Source: Enterococcus malodoratus ATCC 43197 (GTDB lineage: Bacteria; Bacillota; Bacilli; Lactobacillales; Enterococcaceae). From it: a stretch of 64,000 nucleotides of DNA. Both the position numbers and the translations under genes were made by a program. Below are positions 26,694-35,921 of this stretch, piece by piece; position 1 is the stretch's first letter; every line of letters starts with the position of its first letter. A model generated the notes under the pieces. It ran no database searches, was not told where the DNA came from, and saw only the letters and a list, made by a program, of their open reading frames with translations. The DNA is taken from contig NZ_KE136483.1 in NCBI RefSeq assembly GCF_000407185.1, positions 1 to 64,000 on the forward strand, written 5' to 3'.

Positions 26694-27634
26694 AAAAAAT
26701 CAAAGAATTAACGGTCGATGAGCAATTTGAAATGTATGTATTGATCAAAAATGCCGATGTTCGTTTAGCTAAAAATGGCAAAAAATTTATCGCGTTTACT
26801 TTCCAAGATACTTCTGGAACGGTCGATGGTAAATTTTGGGACGCGTCCGAAGAAGAAATCAAACGTTATAGAGCCGGACAAGTCGTTTTATTGAATGGTA
26901 AGCGAGAAATGTATCAAGGCAATCCGCAAGTGAAGATCATTCATCTTCGTACCACAAAACCAGAGGAACCAAATGATCCTGCGTTGTACATGGAGCGCGC
27001 ACCAATCAAACGCGAAGAGATGGAAGAAGAAATCAATCAAACGCTGTTCGAGATTACCAATGCGCATTGGAATCGAATCGTTCGTTTCTTATTGAATAAA
27101 TATCAAAAAGAATTTTTCGAGTTTCCAGCAGCCAAACGAAATCACCACGCATTTGCCGGCGGTTTGGCTTTCCATACATTAACGATGCTGCGACTAGGCA
27201 AAGCGATCGCGAAAGAGTATCCGCAATTAAATGCTTCATTGCTATACGCAGGGATCATCATTCATGATCTAGGTAAAGTAATCGAGTTGACGGGTCCTTC
27301 TTCGACCGAATATACAGTAGTCGGAAATCTGGTCGGCCATCTAGTTTTAGTGGATGAAGAAATTACCAAAGCCTGTGCCGAATTGAAGATCGATGATGCG
27401 GACGAAGATGTCGTGATTTTGCGTCATATGGTCTTGTCCCATCACGGATTGTTAGAGTACGGTTCACCTGTACGGCCGCGTATCATGGAAGCAGAGATTT
27501 TACATCAAATCGATAACATCGATGCATCGATGCAAATGATTTCCAGCGCTGTAAAAAATACAGATCCGGGAACGTACACCGAGCGTATTTTTGGAATGGA
27601 TAATCGCAGTTTTTACGTACCGAAAGATATTTAA
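26690..27634 (+). CDS. yhaM: 3'-5' exoribonuclease YhaM
   Basis: A 314-residue nuclease that trims RNA, and single-stranded DNA, from the 3' end. An OB-fold lies in residues 1-90, and the HD domain has HHAFAGGLAFH near 152 and HDLGKV near 193 as metal ligands. The start overlaps the yhaN stop as ATGA. The operon ends at a terminator (27640-27672). Confidence 0.94.
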   Translation: MKKIKELTVDEQFEMYVLIKNADVRLAKNGKKFIAFTFQDTSGTVDGKFWDASEEEIKRYRAGQVVLLNGKREMYQGNPQVKIIHLRTTKPEEPNDPALYMERAPIKREEMEEEINQTLFEITNAHWNRIVRFLLNKYQKEFFEFPAAKRNHHAFAGGLAFHTLTMLRLGKAIAKEYPQLNASLLYAGIIIHDLGKVIELTGPSSTEYTVVGNLVGHLVLVDEEITKACAELKIDDADEDVVILRHMVLSHHGLLEYGSPVRPRIMEAEILHQIDNIDASMQMISSAVKNTDPGTYTERIFGMDNRSFYVPKDI

Positions 27635-27639
27635 AACCA

Positions 27640-27672
27640 AACATGTCGCGGTTTACCTGCGGCATGTTTTTT
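27640..27672 (+). terminator. Terminator of the yhaONM operon
   Basis: ACATGTCGC pairs with GCGGCATGT (one G-U), followed by TTTTTT. Confidence 0.9.
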
Positions 27673-27697
27673 GTTGGGTCATGTTAGGAGGCAGAGA

Positions 27698-28207
27698 ATG
27701 ATTATCGAAACGGCAAGACTTTACTTGCGTGAATTGCAGCAATCGGATCTGGATTCACTGAGTAAAATTCTGCAGGATGAACAAACGATGGTTGCTTATG
27801 AAGGAGCTTTCGATGATACGGAGGTTCAAAGCTGGTTAGAAAAACAGCTTGATAATTATCGACGCGAGAGCTTTGGTCTGTGGGCGGTCGTTTTAAAAGA
27901 AACCAATGAAATGATTGGGCAATGTGGATTGACTTGGCAAGATTTTGCTGGTCAGAAGGTTTTAGAGATCGGCTACTTATTTCAACGAGCATTTTGGCAT
28001 CACGGATATGCAATCGAAGCAGCCGAAGCCTGTAAAAAATATGCTTTTGAACAATTAAACGCGGAAGAAGTCTTTTCGATCATTCGTGATACAAATACAG
28101 CTTCGCAAAAAGTCGCCGAACGAAATGGGATGACCCGCAGCGGCGAATTCGTTAAACATTATCGCGGAGTCACCATGCCCCATTACGTATATTCTGTTAA
28201 AAAATGA
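27698..28207 (+). CDS. GNAT-family N-acetyltransferase, RimJ/RimL type
   Basis: Transfers an acetyl group from acetyl-CoA to an amine; the substrate is unknown. The 169 residues cover the whole GNAT fold, starting with IETARLYLRELQQSD as in RimJ/RimL-like enzymes, with the acetyl-CoA region GYAIEAAEACKKYAF near residue 105. A TTG at 27671 is in frame, but AGGAGG at 27686-27691 places the start at ATG 27698. It stands alone between two terminators. Confidence 0.87.
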   Translation: MIIETARLYLRELQQSDLDSLSKILQDEQTMVAYEGAFDDTEVQSWLEKQLDNYRRESFGLWAVVLKETNEMIGQCGLTWQDFAGQKVLEIGYLFQRAFWHHGYAIEAAEACKKYAFEQLNAEEVFSIIRDTNTASQKVAERNGMTRSGEFVKHYRGVTMPHYVYSVKK

Positions 28208-28231
28208 GTCGCGGCTTGCTGCGGCTTTTTT
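28206..28231 (+). terminator. Terminator after the GNAT gene
   Basis: AGTCGC pairs with GCGGCT around a short loop, followed by TTTTTT. Confidence 0.8.
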
Positions 28232-28379
28232 GTTTATCCATAAATAGTTTAAGAGATGATAGCTTTCAATGCTCAACACCGACTTAAAATGCAAGTCGTG
28301 GTAAGATAAACATAGAGTAATAAATACATTTTTCGCTGTAAAAACAGCGTTTGTTACAAATGAGATGGGGTGAAACCGG

Positions 28380-30800
28380 ATGAAGAAAAAAGAAGAAGTT
28401 CAAACGGTGGAAGAAAATTTTGATGAAGTCGAGATTCCAGCAGAACTAAAAGGATTAACCAATTCGGAGGTTCAGCGAAAAACGGAACAAGGGCAGATCA
28501 ATCAAGTGGAAGACAATTTATTGAAGTCCGACAAGGAAATTATTAAAGAGAATACGATCAATATTTTTAATATTCTTAATTTGGTATTGGCAGTACTGGT
28601 ATTGCTAGTAGGTTCGCCGAAGAATACATTGTTTTTCGGAGTAGTAGTCATCAACACATTAATCGGGATCATCCAAGAGCTGCGGGCAAAACACACGATC
28701 GATAAATTATCGGTCTTGGCTAAAACCAAGGCAGTTGTATTGAGGGATGGCCGCTTGCAGCAGATCGATCAAGAGGAAATCGTTTTAGGGGATATTCTCT
28801 ATTTGCGAAATGGCGATCAGGTGCCGGTCGACGGCAGTTTACTAGCTGGAGCTGGCGTAGAAGTGGACGAGTCATTACTGACAGGTGAAGCGGATCGCGT
28901 ACAAAAAAACAAGCAAGATAAGCTGTTCAGCGGAAGCTTTGTGACAGCGGGCGAATGTTTTTATCAAGGAACGGCTGTAGGGAAAGATAATTTTGCCGAA
29001 CAATTAACTAGTGAAGCGAAAACGAAGAAAACCGGCAGTTCAGAATTAACTAAAGTACTGAGCCGGATGATCGCTGTCTTAACGATCGTCATCATCCCAG
29101 TCGGATTAGGTCTTTTTTATAGTCAGTATCAGGCATCAGATTCAATCAAACAAGCAGTTTTAGGAACCGTTGCTGCATTGGTTAGTATGATCCCAGAAGG
29201 ATTGATGCTGTTAACAAGCGTGGCCTTTGCGGTCGGTGCGGCAAATTTAGCTCGAAAAAAAGTTTTGGTTCAAGCTTTACCTTCAATCGAAACTCTGGCT
29301 CGAGTCGATGTGATCTGTTTGGATAAGACCGGTACGATCACTGATGGAACGTTGAAATTTGAAAATGCATTATTGGAAGATATCTCAGACGATCGATTAC
29401 ACACGATCATGGGCGCGTTACTGCATCATTTAAAAGATCAGAACGCGACGGCAAAAGCTTTACGTGAAGCTTTTCCACCTGCTGACGATTGGCAAGCAGA
29501 AAAAATTGTTCCCTTTTCATCAGCACGCAAATGGAGCGGGGCAACATTTAAGGATCAAGGGAGCTTTGCTTTCGGTGCACCAGAATTTATATTTAAGAAT
29601 ATGTCGGACGAGCTGCAGAATAAGCTTCAGCCTTATTTGGAGGCTGGGCAGCGGGTACTTGTATTAGTAGAGTATCCAGGAATGTTGGAGGAAGAAATGA
29701 CCTATGAGCCGCGTCTGCTTGCAACGTTGATTATCTCGGATAATTTACGGGAAAATGCACGGGCGACATTTGGCTATTTCGCCCAACAAGATGTGGAGTT
29801 GAAGGTTATTTCAGGAGATCATCCGCTGACCGTTTCAAAAATCGCGCAAAAAGCCGGAATTAAAAACGCCGAGACGTTTGTCGATATGTCTAGTTTAGAT
29901 GAACCGATTGATTATACGGCGTTAGTCAATCACACGACGGTCTTTGGCCGTGTTACCCCAAAACAAAAGCAATCTCTGATTCGAGCATTAAAAATAAATC
30001 ACACAGTCTGTATGACAGGTGATGGCGTTAACGATGTACTTGCTTTGCGAGAAGCCGATATTGGCGTTGCCATGGCTAACGGAAGTAGTGCCGCACGGGC
30101 CGCGTCGGATGTCATTTTATTGGATTCCGATTTCGCCCGGATGCAAAATGTTTTGAATGAAGGGCGCCGCGTGATCAATAATATTGAACGTGTTGCTTCT
30201 ATGTATTTAGTCAAAACGATCTATTCGTTAATGTTGGCGGTCATCTTTATGATCATCGCAAGTCCGTATCCCTTTGAACCAGTCCAATTGACACCGATCA
30301 ATGCGTTAACGGTGGGAATTCCTTCCTTCTTCTTGGCATTGAAACCAAGTTATGAACGAATCAAAGGGGATTTCTTGAATAATATTTTACGAGTCTCCTT
30401 GCCAGGAGCTTTGACGGTCGTTAGTGCCGTAATGATTATTCAATTGGCTGATGTTTTGTTTGAGTTAGATTATCAAGCGACATCGACAATGTCGGTCTTT
30501 TTAACTGGTTGCGTTGGTTTGCTGGTCTTGTATAAGGTTTCATTCCCTCTGGATAAGAAGAAAATTGCGTTGATTGCAGTTTTGAGCAGCGCTTATCTAA
30601 GTTGTTATCTATTCTTTAGAACATTCTTCGATTTTGATAAGCTTTGGAATCGTAATTTGTTTTTCGTTATTCCTTTGACCTTTGGAATTTATTGGTTATT
30701 CAAGGGATTGACCTTTGTAATGGATAAATTGGTCGATTGGCGAATTCGCTGGCAAAAGAAACGCGAGGCAAAAAAGAACCCGCAGTCACGAGTTATTTAA
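28380..30800 (+). CDS. Cation-translocating P-type ATPase, CtpE-like
   Basis: An 806-residue membrane pump driven by ATP. It has the actuator motif LTGEAD near residue 168, the transport-site segment SMIPEGLMLL near 271, the phosphorylation motif DKTGT near 316 and the hinge TGDGVNDVLALREADIGVAM near 546. The PEGL core and overall shape resemble mycobacterial CtpE, linked to calcium uptake; the ion is inferred. Near its leader are two small hairpins (CGACTT/AAGTCG at about 28286-28305; CGCTGT/ACAGCG at about 28333-28348). ATG 28380 has GGGGTGA upstream. The gene ends at a terminator (30833-30863). Confidence 0.88.
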   Translation: MKKKEEVQTVEENFDEVEIPAELKGLTNSEVQRKTEQGQINQVEDNLLKSDKEIIKENTINIFNILNLVLAVLVLLVGSPKNTLFFGVVVINTLIGIIQELRAKHTIDKLSVLAKTKAVVLRDGRLQQIDQEEIVLGDILYLRNGDQVPVDGSLLAGAGVEVDESLLTGEADRVQKNKQDKLFSGSFVTAGECFYQGTAVGKDNFAEQLTSEAKTKKTGSSELTKVLSRMIAVLTIVIIPVGLGLFYSQYQASDSIKQAVLGTVAALVSMIPEGLMLLTSVAFAVGAANLARKKVLVQALPSIETLARVDVICLDKTGTITDGTLKFENALLEDISDDRLHTIMGALLHHLKDQNATAKALREAFPPADDWQAEKIVPFSSARKWSGATFKDQGSFAFGAPEFIFKNMSDELQNKLQPYLEAGQRVLVLVEYPGMLEEEMTYEPRLLATLIISDNLRENARATFGYFAQQDVELKVISGDHPLTVSKIAQKAGIKNAETFVDMSSLDEPIDYTALVNHTTVFGRVTPKQKQSLIRALKINHTVCMTGDGVNDVLALREADIGVAMANGSSAARAASDVILLDSDFARMQNVLNEGRRVINNIERVASMYLVKTIYSLMLAVIFMIIASPYPFEPVQLTPINALTVGIPSFFLALKPSYERIKGDFLNNILRVSLPGALTVVSAVMIIQLADVLFELDYQATSTMSVFLTGCVGLLVLYKVSFPLDKKKIALIAVLSSAYLSCYLFFRTFFDFDKLWNRNLFFVIPLTFGIYWLFKGLTFVMDKLVDWRIRWQKKREAKKNPQSRVI

Positions 30801-30832
30801 AATAGTAAAATTTACTTAAATGAATAAAACTT

Positions 30833-30863
30833 TCCCGAAAAGGCTTTCTTTTTCGGGATTTTT
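30833..30863 (+). terminator. Terminator after the P-type ATPase gene
   Basis: TCCCGAAAA pairs with TTTTCGGGA around a short loop, followed by TTTTT. It lies directly before the next promoter. Confidence 0.9.
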
Positions 30864-30871
30864 GGTATAAT
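30864..30871 (+). promoter_or_regulatory. Promoter -10 of the phosphohexomutase gene
   Basis: The extended -10 TGGTATAAT ends at 30871. No convincing -35 is visible. It predicts an untranslated leader of about 150 nt. Confidence 0.6.
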
Positions 30872-30894
30872 AGACTAAAAGTAGAATGGAAGTA

Positions 30895-31030
30895 GGCCAG
30901 TCCAACTTTTCTCAGACTGGTTAATTAGTGAAATAGAAAGTGCATCGAAATATCACGTAGTTGGATGGTACGCAGTATAAAGGTAAGCTGAAAAGAATAA
31001 ACACATTAATATGCATAAGGAGGAAATGAT
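30895..31030 (+). promoter_or_regulatory. Structured leader, single relative of the paired-box repeat (locus D)
   Basis: The left box TCCAACT (30901-30907) is complementary to AGTTGGA (30959-30965). The flanks CCAGT/CTTTTC and ATGGTACGCAG resemble those of the tandem repeats at 38746 and 55991. CCAGTC can also pair locally with GACTGG (30897-30920). Its function is unknown. Confidence 0.5.
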
Positions 31031-31032
31031 CA

Positions 31033-32526
31033 ATGGAGTTAACAAAATTGCAAAACGGTTCAGATATTCGTGGAATCGCTATCACAGCTGAGGATAAAGT
31101 AAAGAATTTAGGGACAGAAGAAGTTCAATTAATCGCTCAGGGAATTCTTAATTGGTTAGCAGACAAGGGTGTGGAGCGTCCGTTTAAGATTGGGATCGGA
31201 CATGACAGCCGCTTGACCGGACCAGAACTAAAAACTGCAATGATAGGAGTTTTTGAATCAGCTGGCTGTGAAGTGTTGGATTTTGGCTTGGCCACGACAC
31301 CAGCACTATTTATGGCGACGCAATTTGAAGAGTTTGCTTGTGATGCCGGGATTATGCTGACAGCTAGTCATTTGCCATTTTATTTCAATGGCATCAAGAT
31401 CTTCAGTCAAACTGGCGGAGCGGAAAAAAGTGATATCGCCTATATTTTGACTCATACTGAAGCTGGTGAAAAAGCGGTTGGAAGTGTGAAGCAAGCGGAC
31501 TTATTATCTCGTTATGCAGCCGATCTTGTTGAAAAAATCCAACGCGGCAGCGGTAGTGAACAGCCATTGAAGGGCATGAAAATTGTCGTCGATGCTGGAA
31601 ATGGCGCCGGAGGATATTTCGCGGATAAGGTTTTGGCAGTTTTGGGTGCCGATACTAACGGTTCACAGTTTTTAGAGCCTGACGGCAATTTTCCAAATCA
31701 TATTCCAAACCCTGATAATAAAGAAGCGATGGCAAGTATCAAGCAGGCTGTGCTGGATAACCAAGCCGATCTTGGCGTGATTTTTGATACAGATGTCGAT
31801 CGTTCAGCGATCGTGTCGAAAGATGGGCAAATGATCAATCGGAATAATTTGATCGCTGTGCTATCGGCGATCGTCTTAAAAGAATACCCTGGCAGCACGA
31901 TTGTTACCAACTCTCCAACATCAGATCACTTGAAACGCTTTATTGAGGAAAAAGGCGGTAAACAATATCGTTACATTTCAGGCTATCGGAATGTCATCAA
32001 CAAAGCGATCGAATTAAATGAAGAGGGGATTGATTGTCAGCTGGCGATCGAAACTAGTTCTCACGCAGCCTTTAAAGAAAATTATTTCTTAGACGATGGT
32101 GCGTATGTGATTGCGAAGGTGTTGATGCTGCTGCCGAAATTAAAAGAAGAGCAGCGAGAGCTGACCGATTTGATGGCGGAGTTAGAACAACCGCTGGAAA
32201 CTTTGGAAATTCGCTATACGATTGCAGGCGAGGATTACAAAGAAGCGGGTCAAAAAATGATCGAAAAATTCCGTAAAGAATTGCCGCAGCAAACTGGTTT
32301 CTCAGAAAATCCTGAAAACCAAGAAGGTGTGCGTTTCTCTGTGAATGATCCTTATGGAAAAGGCTGGATGCTGCTGCGTTTGAGTTTGCATGAACCTTTA
32401 TTAGTCATGCAGGTGGAAAATGATCAAACCGATCAGATTCAAAAACAATTACCGATCTTCCGCAAACTTTTAGCGCAGGATTCGCAAATTGATTTAACTA
32501 AACTTGATCAGCAATTAAATAAGTAA
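31033..32526 (+). CDS. Phosphomannomutase/phosphoglucomutase family protein
   Basis: Moves a phosphate between the 1- and 6-position of a hexose phosphate, feeding polysaccharide and nucleotide-sugar synthesis. It is a 497-residue alpha-D-phosphohexomutase. The catalytic serine is in TASHLP near residue 114 (TASHNP in many relatives), the metal loop DTDVDRS lies near 254, and the sugar-binding loop is in the third domain. Whether mannose or glucose is preferred cannot be decided. ATG 31033 has AAGGAGG 7 nt upstream. A structured leader (30895-31030) precedes it and a terminator (32544-32585) follows. Confidence 0.88.
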   Translation: MELTKLQNGSDIRGIAITAEDKVKNLGTEEVQLIAQGILNWLADKGVERPFKIGIGHDSRLTGPELKTAMIGVFESAGCEVLDFGLATTPALFMATQFEEFACDAGIMLTASHLPFYFNGIKIFSQTGGAEKSDIAYILTHTEAGEKAVGSVKQADLLSRYAADLVEKIQRGSGSEQPLKGMKIVVDAGNGAGGYFADKVLAVLGADTNGSQFLEPDGNFPNHIPNPDNKEAMASIKQAVLDNQADLGVIFDTDVDRSAIVSKDGQMINRNNLIAVLSAIVLKEYPGSTIVTNSPTSDHLKRFIEEKGGKQYRYISGYRNVINKAIELNEEGIDCQLAIETSSHAAFKENYFLDDGAYVIAKVLMLLPKLKEEQRELTDLMAELEQPLETLEIRYTIAGEDYKEAGQKMIEKFRKELPQQTGFSENPENQEGVRFSVNDPYGKGWMLLRLSLHEPLLVMQVENDQTDQIQKQLPIFRKLLAQDSQIDLTKLDQQLNK

Positions 32527-32543
32527 GAATACTTGCAAAATGA

Positions 32544-32585
32544 GCCTCTTCGTCTGATGATAAGAATCAGATGAAGGGGCTTTCT
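32544..32585 (+). terminator. Terminator after the phosphohexomutase gene
   Basis: GCCTCTTCGTCTGAT pairs with ATCAGATGAAGGGGC with several G-U pairs. The T tract (TTTCT) is weak. Confidence 0.7.
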
Positions 32586-32700
32586 CTCAGGCCAAATTTT
32601 GAAGACTTGAGCGATTGGAATTTGTCAGAGGTAAGAGTAAAAACCTGGGAACTATTTTTTAAAGAAAAGGATCTACTAAAACGAGTTAGGAGAGATAGTT

Positions 32701-33054
32701 ATGAATATTACACTAGATGAAGCAGCTAAAGAAAGACTTTCCGCACATTTAGGGGCAGATAAAATTTTGTTGCTAACGTTTGAAGATGGCGTAGGACCCT
32801 ATTCGCAACACGCCATGATCCATATGCAAACGCAATTCTCCATTAACGTCATTTCAAATGAGATGGAAAAAGCCGATTACGATGAAAAAATCCCATCAGA
32901 GATCGGTGACTTTTGGATCAAGGGCTATTCAAAAGAAGATTTGCAAGCAGAAATGCGCATCAAATTTAATCCGCGTTTAAGTACCTTTAGCTTATCAGGT
33001 GAAGGTGGCATGATTGATGACAATCTGGGCTTTATTGATTTTACTAAAAATTAA
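32701..33054 (+). CDS. HesB/IscA-like fold protein without cysteines
   Basis: The 117 residues match the iron-sulfur biosynthesis (HesB/IscA-like) family found widely in Lactobacillales. There is not a single cysteine, so the usual three Cys ligands are missing and it cannot carry a cluster like IscA. Its role is unknown. ATG 32701 has AGGAGAGA upstream. It is followed by a two-component system, but a 130-bp gap makes cotranscription uncertain. Confidence 0.75.
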   Translation: MNITLDEAAKERLSAHLGADKILLLTFEDGVGPYSQHAMIHMQTQFSINVISNEMEKADYDEKIPSEIGDFWIKGYSKEDLQAEMRIKFNPRLSTFSLSGEGGMIDDNLGFIDFTKN

Positions 33055-33114
33055 TTTAATAAGGATCGTCTTTCAGTTTTTACCGGTTCTTTGATATGAT
33101 GGTAAAAATGACGT

Positions 33115-33152
33115 TGCGAACTGGCCTATTATATTTAAGCTGGTTCGTGAAG
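33115..33152 (+). promoter_or_regulatory. Hairpin before the response regulator gene
   Basis: GCGAACTGGC can pair with GCTGGTTCGT over ten positions using G-U pairs. No T tract follows, so it is not a terminator. Its function is unknown. Confidence 0.4.
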
Positions 33153-33183
33153 TCAGATAAATAGAAGAAGGCGGAGGAATACA

Positions 33184-33855
33184 ATGGCAAAAATCATGAT
33201 CGTTGAAGACGAAGCGGTGATTCGTCAATTGATCGGTGAGGAATTAACGAAATGGAGATTCGACGTTTACCAAACAACGGACTTTAATCAAGTCTTTGAG
33301 GAGTTTGAACAGATTGCGCCACAGCTTGTTTTGTTGGATATTAATCTACCGGTCTTTGATGGTTATTATTGGTGTCAAAAAATTCGTGAGGTTTCCAAGG
33401 TTCCGATTATTTTTATTTCTTCCCGAAACACTAACATGGATCAAATCATGGCGATGAATATGGGTGCGGATGACTATATTACGAAGCCGTTCCAAGTTGA
33501 TATTTTGGTGGCAAAAATCAATGCCTTATTGCGTCGCTCTTATAACTACGCCGAAAGCGGTGAGGAGCTGGAACATAACGGCATCACCTTGAATATCGAC
33601 AACAGCAGCATGACTATTAAGGAAGAAGTTGTGGACCTCAGCAAAAACGAATACCGCTTATTATTCATTTTGATGAAGCAGCACGGCAAAATATTAAGCC
33701 GTGACAAATTATTGCGGGCGCTGTGGGATGACGAACGTTTCGTGGATGATAATACATTGACGGTAAATATTAATCGTCTGCGCCGCAAGATCGAGCAGGC
33801 GGGAATTGATGATTATATTCAAACGAAAGTTGGACAGGGGTATATTGTTCCATAA
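33184..33855 (+). CDS. OmpR/PhoB-family response regulator, BceR type
   Basis: A DNA-binding regulator of 223 residues. The receiver domain (1-115) has the phospho-acceptor Asp in LLDINLP near residue 53 and the conserved Lys in TKPF near 102. The C-terminal winged helix (about 130-223) binds DNA. It pairs with the sensor kinase at 33924 after a 68-bp gap. Together they resemble the bacitracin-sensing BceRS/SapRS systems of Firmicutes, but no Bce-type ABC transporter is next to them. Confidence 0.9.
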   Translation: MAKIMIVEDEAVIRQLIGEELTKWRFDVYQTTDFNQVFEEFEQIAPQLVLLDINLPVFDGYYWCQKIREVSKVPIIFISSRNTNMDQIMAMNMGADDYITKPFQVDILVAKINALLRRSYNYAESGEELEHNGITLNIDNSSMTIKEEVVDLSKNEYRLLFILMKQHGKILSRDKLLRALWDDERFVDDNTLTVNINRLRRKIEQAGIDDYIQTKVGQGYIVP

Positions 33856-33923
33856 TGTTAAAGCCACTATATCTGATAGCTTGATAATTTCGTGAAATCA
33901 TCTATGGTCAAAAAGGAGTAAGT

Positions 33924-34946
33924 ATGACATTTGTTAAGTATTTAAAAGATCGATTGCTCGTCTTATTGGGCTGGGCGGTGTTGAGTTTACTGTTGATCTT
34001 TATGGTTTGGTTGACACCGGATCTGCATAATTTTTGGGATAATCTCGGTTATTTATTGATTCTGCAATTGTTTTTGGTCTTTCTTTTTTTCACAATCGAT
34101 TATTATCGGCGAAAAAAATGGTATAAGGCTTTTAATGCCGAAGAAGATTCCCATCTCCAACATTTTGTTGAGGCCGCGACGAACAACGAAGAACGTATGA
34201 TTCAAGAATACGTGAACCAGCAAGTTCGAGAACATCACTCAATGATGGAGCAATTATTAAATAGCCAAAAAGATCAGAAGGATTATTTAGATTCGTGGAT
34301 TCATGAGATCAAGGTGCCGTTGGCAGCGGTGGATCTGATTTTGAATTCGATTGAATTTGATATTCCAGATGATAAATTTGTTTTATTGCAAAATGAGGTC
34401 CAACAAATCGATGAATATGTCGAGCAGATTTTATATTATTCCCGTTCGGATGAATTTGTGAATGACTATTTGATTCAAGAGTATTCTTTGAAAAAAATTA
34501 TTCAACCGATTATACGCAGTCAGGCGAACTACTTTATCCAAAAAAACTTGCAGCTGACTTTGGCTGAAGAGGATGCCAAAGTTCTGACGGATGCCAAATG
34601 GATCGAGTTCATCTTCCGGCAATTATTGAGCAACGCGATTAAATATACGCCCGATCATGGTCAGATCAATATCAGCTTTGAGACGAAAAGCGGCGGTGTT
34701 GCGTTGATTTTAAAAGACAACGGCATGGGCATTCCGCCAGAGGATTTAGGGCGGATTTTTGATAAAGGTTTTACTGGTGAAAATGGTCGCAAGGCGCAGC
34801 AGCATTCTACCGGACTCGGTTTGTATTTAGCTAAAACCTTAGCAGAGAAGCTTGGCGTGGTTTTATCAGCAGAGTCAACGATGAATGAGGGAACGACGAT
34901 GACCTTATTTTTCCCTCGATTAGATTATTATCATGAAGAACGGTAA
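33924..34946 (+). CDS. Sensor histidine kinase, intramembrane-sensing BceS type
   Basis: A 340-residue membrane kinase. Two close membrane segments (about 13-33 and 37-57) with almost no outside loop are typical of intramembrane-sensing kinases. The H-box DSWIHEIKVPL lies near residue 127 with the phospho-His, the N-box LLSNAIKYTPD near 233, and the G-boxes DNGMGI near 269 and GLGLYLAK near 302. Such kinases usually sense the state of a Bce-type transporter under peptide-antibiotic attack. None is adjacent here, so the partner must be elsewhere in the genome. Confidence 0.9.
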   Translation: MTFVKYLKDRLLVLLGWAVLSLLLIFMVWLTPDLHNFWDNLGYLLILQLFLVFLFFTIDYYRRKKWYKAFNAEEDSHLQHFVEAATNNEERMIQEYVNQQVREHHSMMEQLLNSQKDQKDYLDSWIHEIKVPLAAVDLILNSIEFDIPDDKFVLLQNEVQQIDEYVEQILYYSRSDEFVNDYLIQEYSLKKIIQPIIRSQANYFIQKNLQLTLAEEDAKVLTDAKWIEFIFRQLLSNAIKYTPDHGQINISFETKSGGVALILKDNGMGIPPEDLGRIFDKGFTGENGRKAQQHSTGLGLYLAKTLAEKLGVVLSAESTMNEGTTMTLFFPRLDYYHEER

Positions 34947-35021
34947 ATTTTCAGTTTTTGATTGCCAAAATTCCTTTTTTTCGCTAAACTGTTCCAGTTG
35001 TGAATTGAAGGGAGTAAGTTT

Positions 35022-35885
35022 ATGAGTATTTTGATTGCCCTAATACCGATGGTAGCATGGGGAAGCATTGCTTTGGTGAGCGGGAAATTAGGCGGAGACG
35101 CCAATCAGCAAACCTTAGGAATGACGATGGGTGCTTTCGTTTTTGCGTTAGTGACCTATTTTATCGTTCAACCGGCAATGAGTAGTTGGATTTTATTAAT
35201 TGGTTTTTTGTCAGGTCTCTTTTGGTCAGTTGGACAAAACGGTCAGTTCCACGGGATGAAATTCATGGGAGTGTCGGTCGGCTTGCCGATCTCAACCGGG
35301 TTTCAATTAATTTTGAATACCGTCGCCGGTGCAGTGTTCTTTCATGAATGGACCAAGACGAAAGATTTTGTCTTAGGTTTTATTGCGTTAGCTTTATTGG
35401 TCTTAGGTGCATATTTAACGGCACGCAAAGATGATGATAGCGGCGTACAAACCGACGACAGCATGTTAAACTTCGGCAAAGGTTTACGTGCATTGATTTT
35501 CTCAACCTTTGGCTATGGTGTCTATACGATTATCATCACTTGGGCTGGGCTTGATCCGTTAGCGATTATTTTACCGCAAAGTATCGGTATGCTGGTTGGT
35601 GCCAGTTTCTTCGCATTCCGTAAAACGAAAGTTGATCGGTATGTATGGCGGAATATGGCCTCTGGTTTATTGTGGGGGATCGGGAATGTCTGTATGCTGT
35701 TGAGTGTCCAAAATATCGGTTTAGCGATTGGTTTCTCATTATCTCAGATGGGGATCATTATTTCGACATTGGGAGGAATCTTCCTGCTGGGCGAACGCAA
35801 AACTAAAAAAGAATTGTATTATGTCATTATCGGCTGTCTGCTGATCATTGTCGGCGGTGTCGTATTAGGATATATGAAAGCATAA
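35022..35885 (+). CDS. GRP-family sugar porter, GlcU/RbsU type
   Basis: A 287-residue membrane protein with ten predicted membrane segments in two repeats (DMT superfamily fold). It matches the glucose/ribose porter family, such as Staphylococcus GlcU and Lactobacillus RbsU, with the N-terminal MVAWGSIALVSGKLGG typical of that group. It takes up a sugar by proton symport; which sugar is not visible. ATG 35022 has AAGGGAG upstream. It ends at a bidirectional terminator shared with telA. Confidence 0.88.
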   Translation: MSILIALIPMVAWGSIALVSGKLGGDANQQTLGMTMGAFVFALVTYFIVQPAMSSWILLIGFLSGLFWSVGQNGQFHGMKFMGVSVGLPISTGFQLILNTVAGAVFFHEWTKTKDFVLGFIALALLVLGAYLTARKDDDSGVQTDDSMLNFGKGLRALIFSTFGYGVYTIIITWAGLDPLAIILPQSIGMLVGASFFAFRKTKVDRYVWRNMASGLLWGIGNVCMLLSVQNIGLAIGFSLSQMGIIISTLGGIFLLGERKTKKELYYVIIGCLLIIVGGVVLGYMKA

Positions 35886-35921
35886 AAAAATTCGCACACC
35901 TGATGGTGTGCGAATTTTTTT
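35884..35921. terminator. Bidirectional terminator
   Basis: AAAAAAATTCGCACACC pairs perfectly with GGTGTGCGAATTTTTTT around TGAT. Confidence 0.95.
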
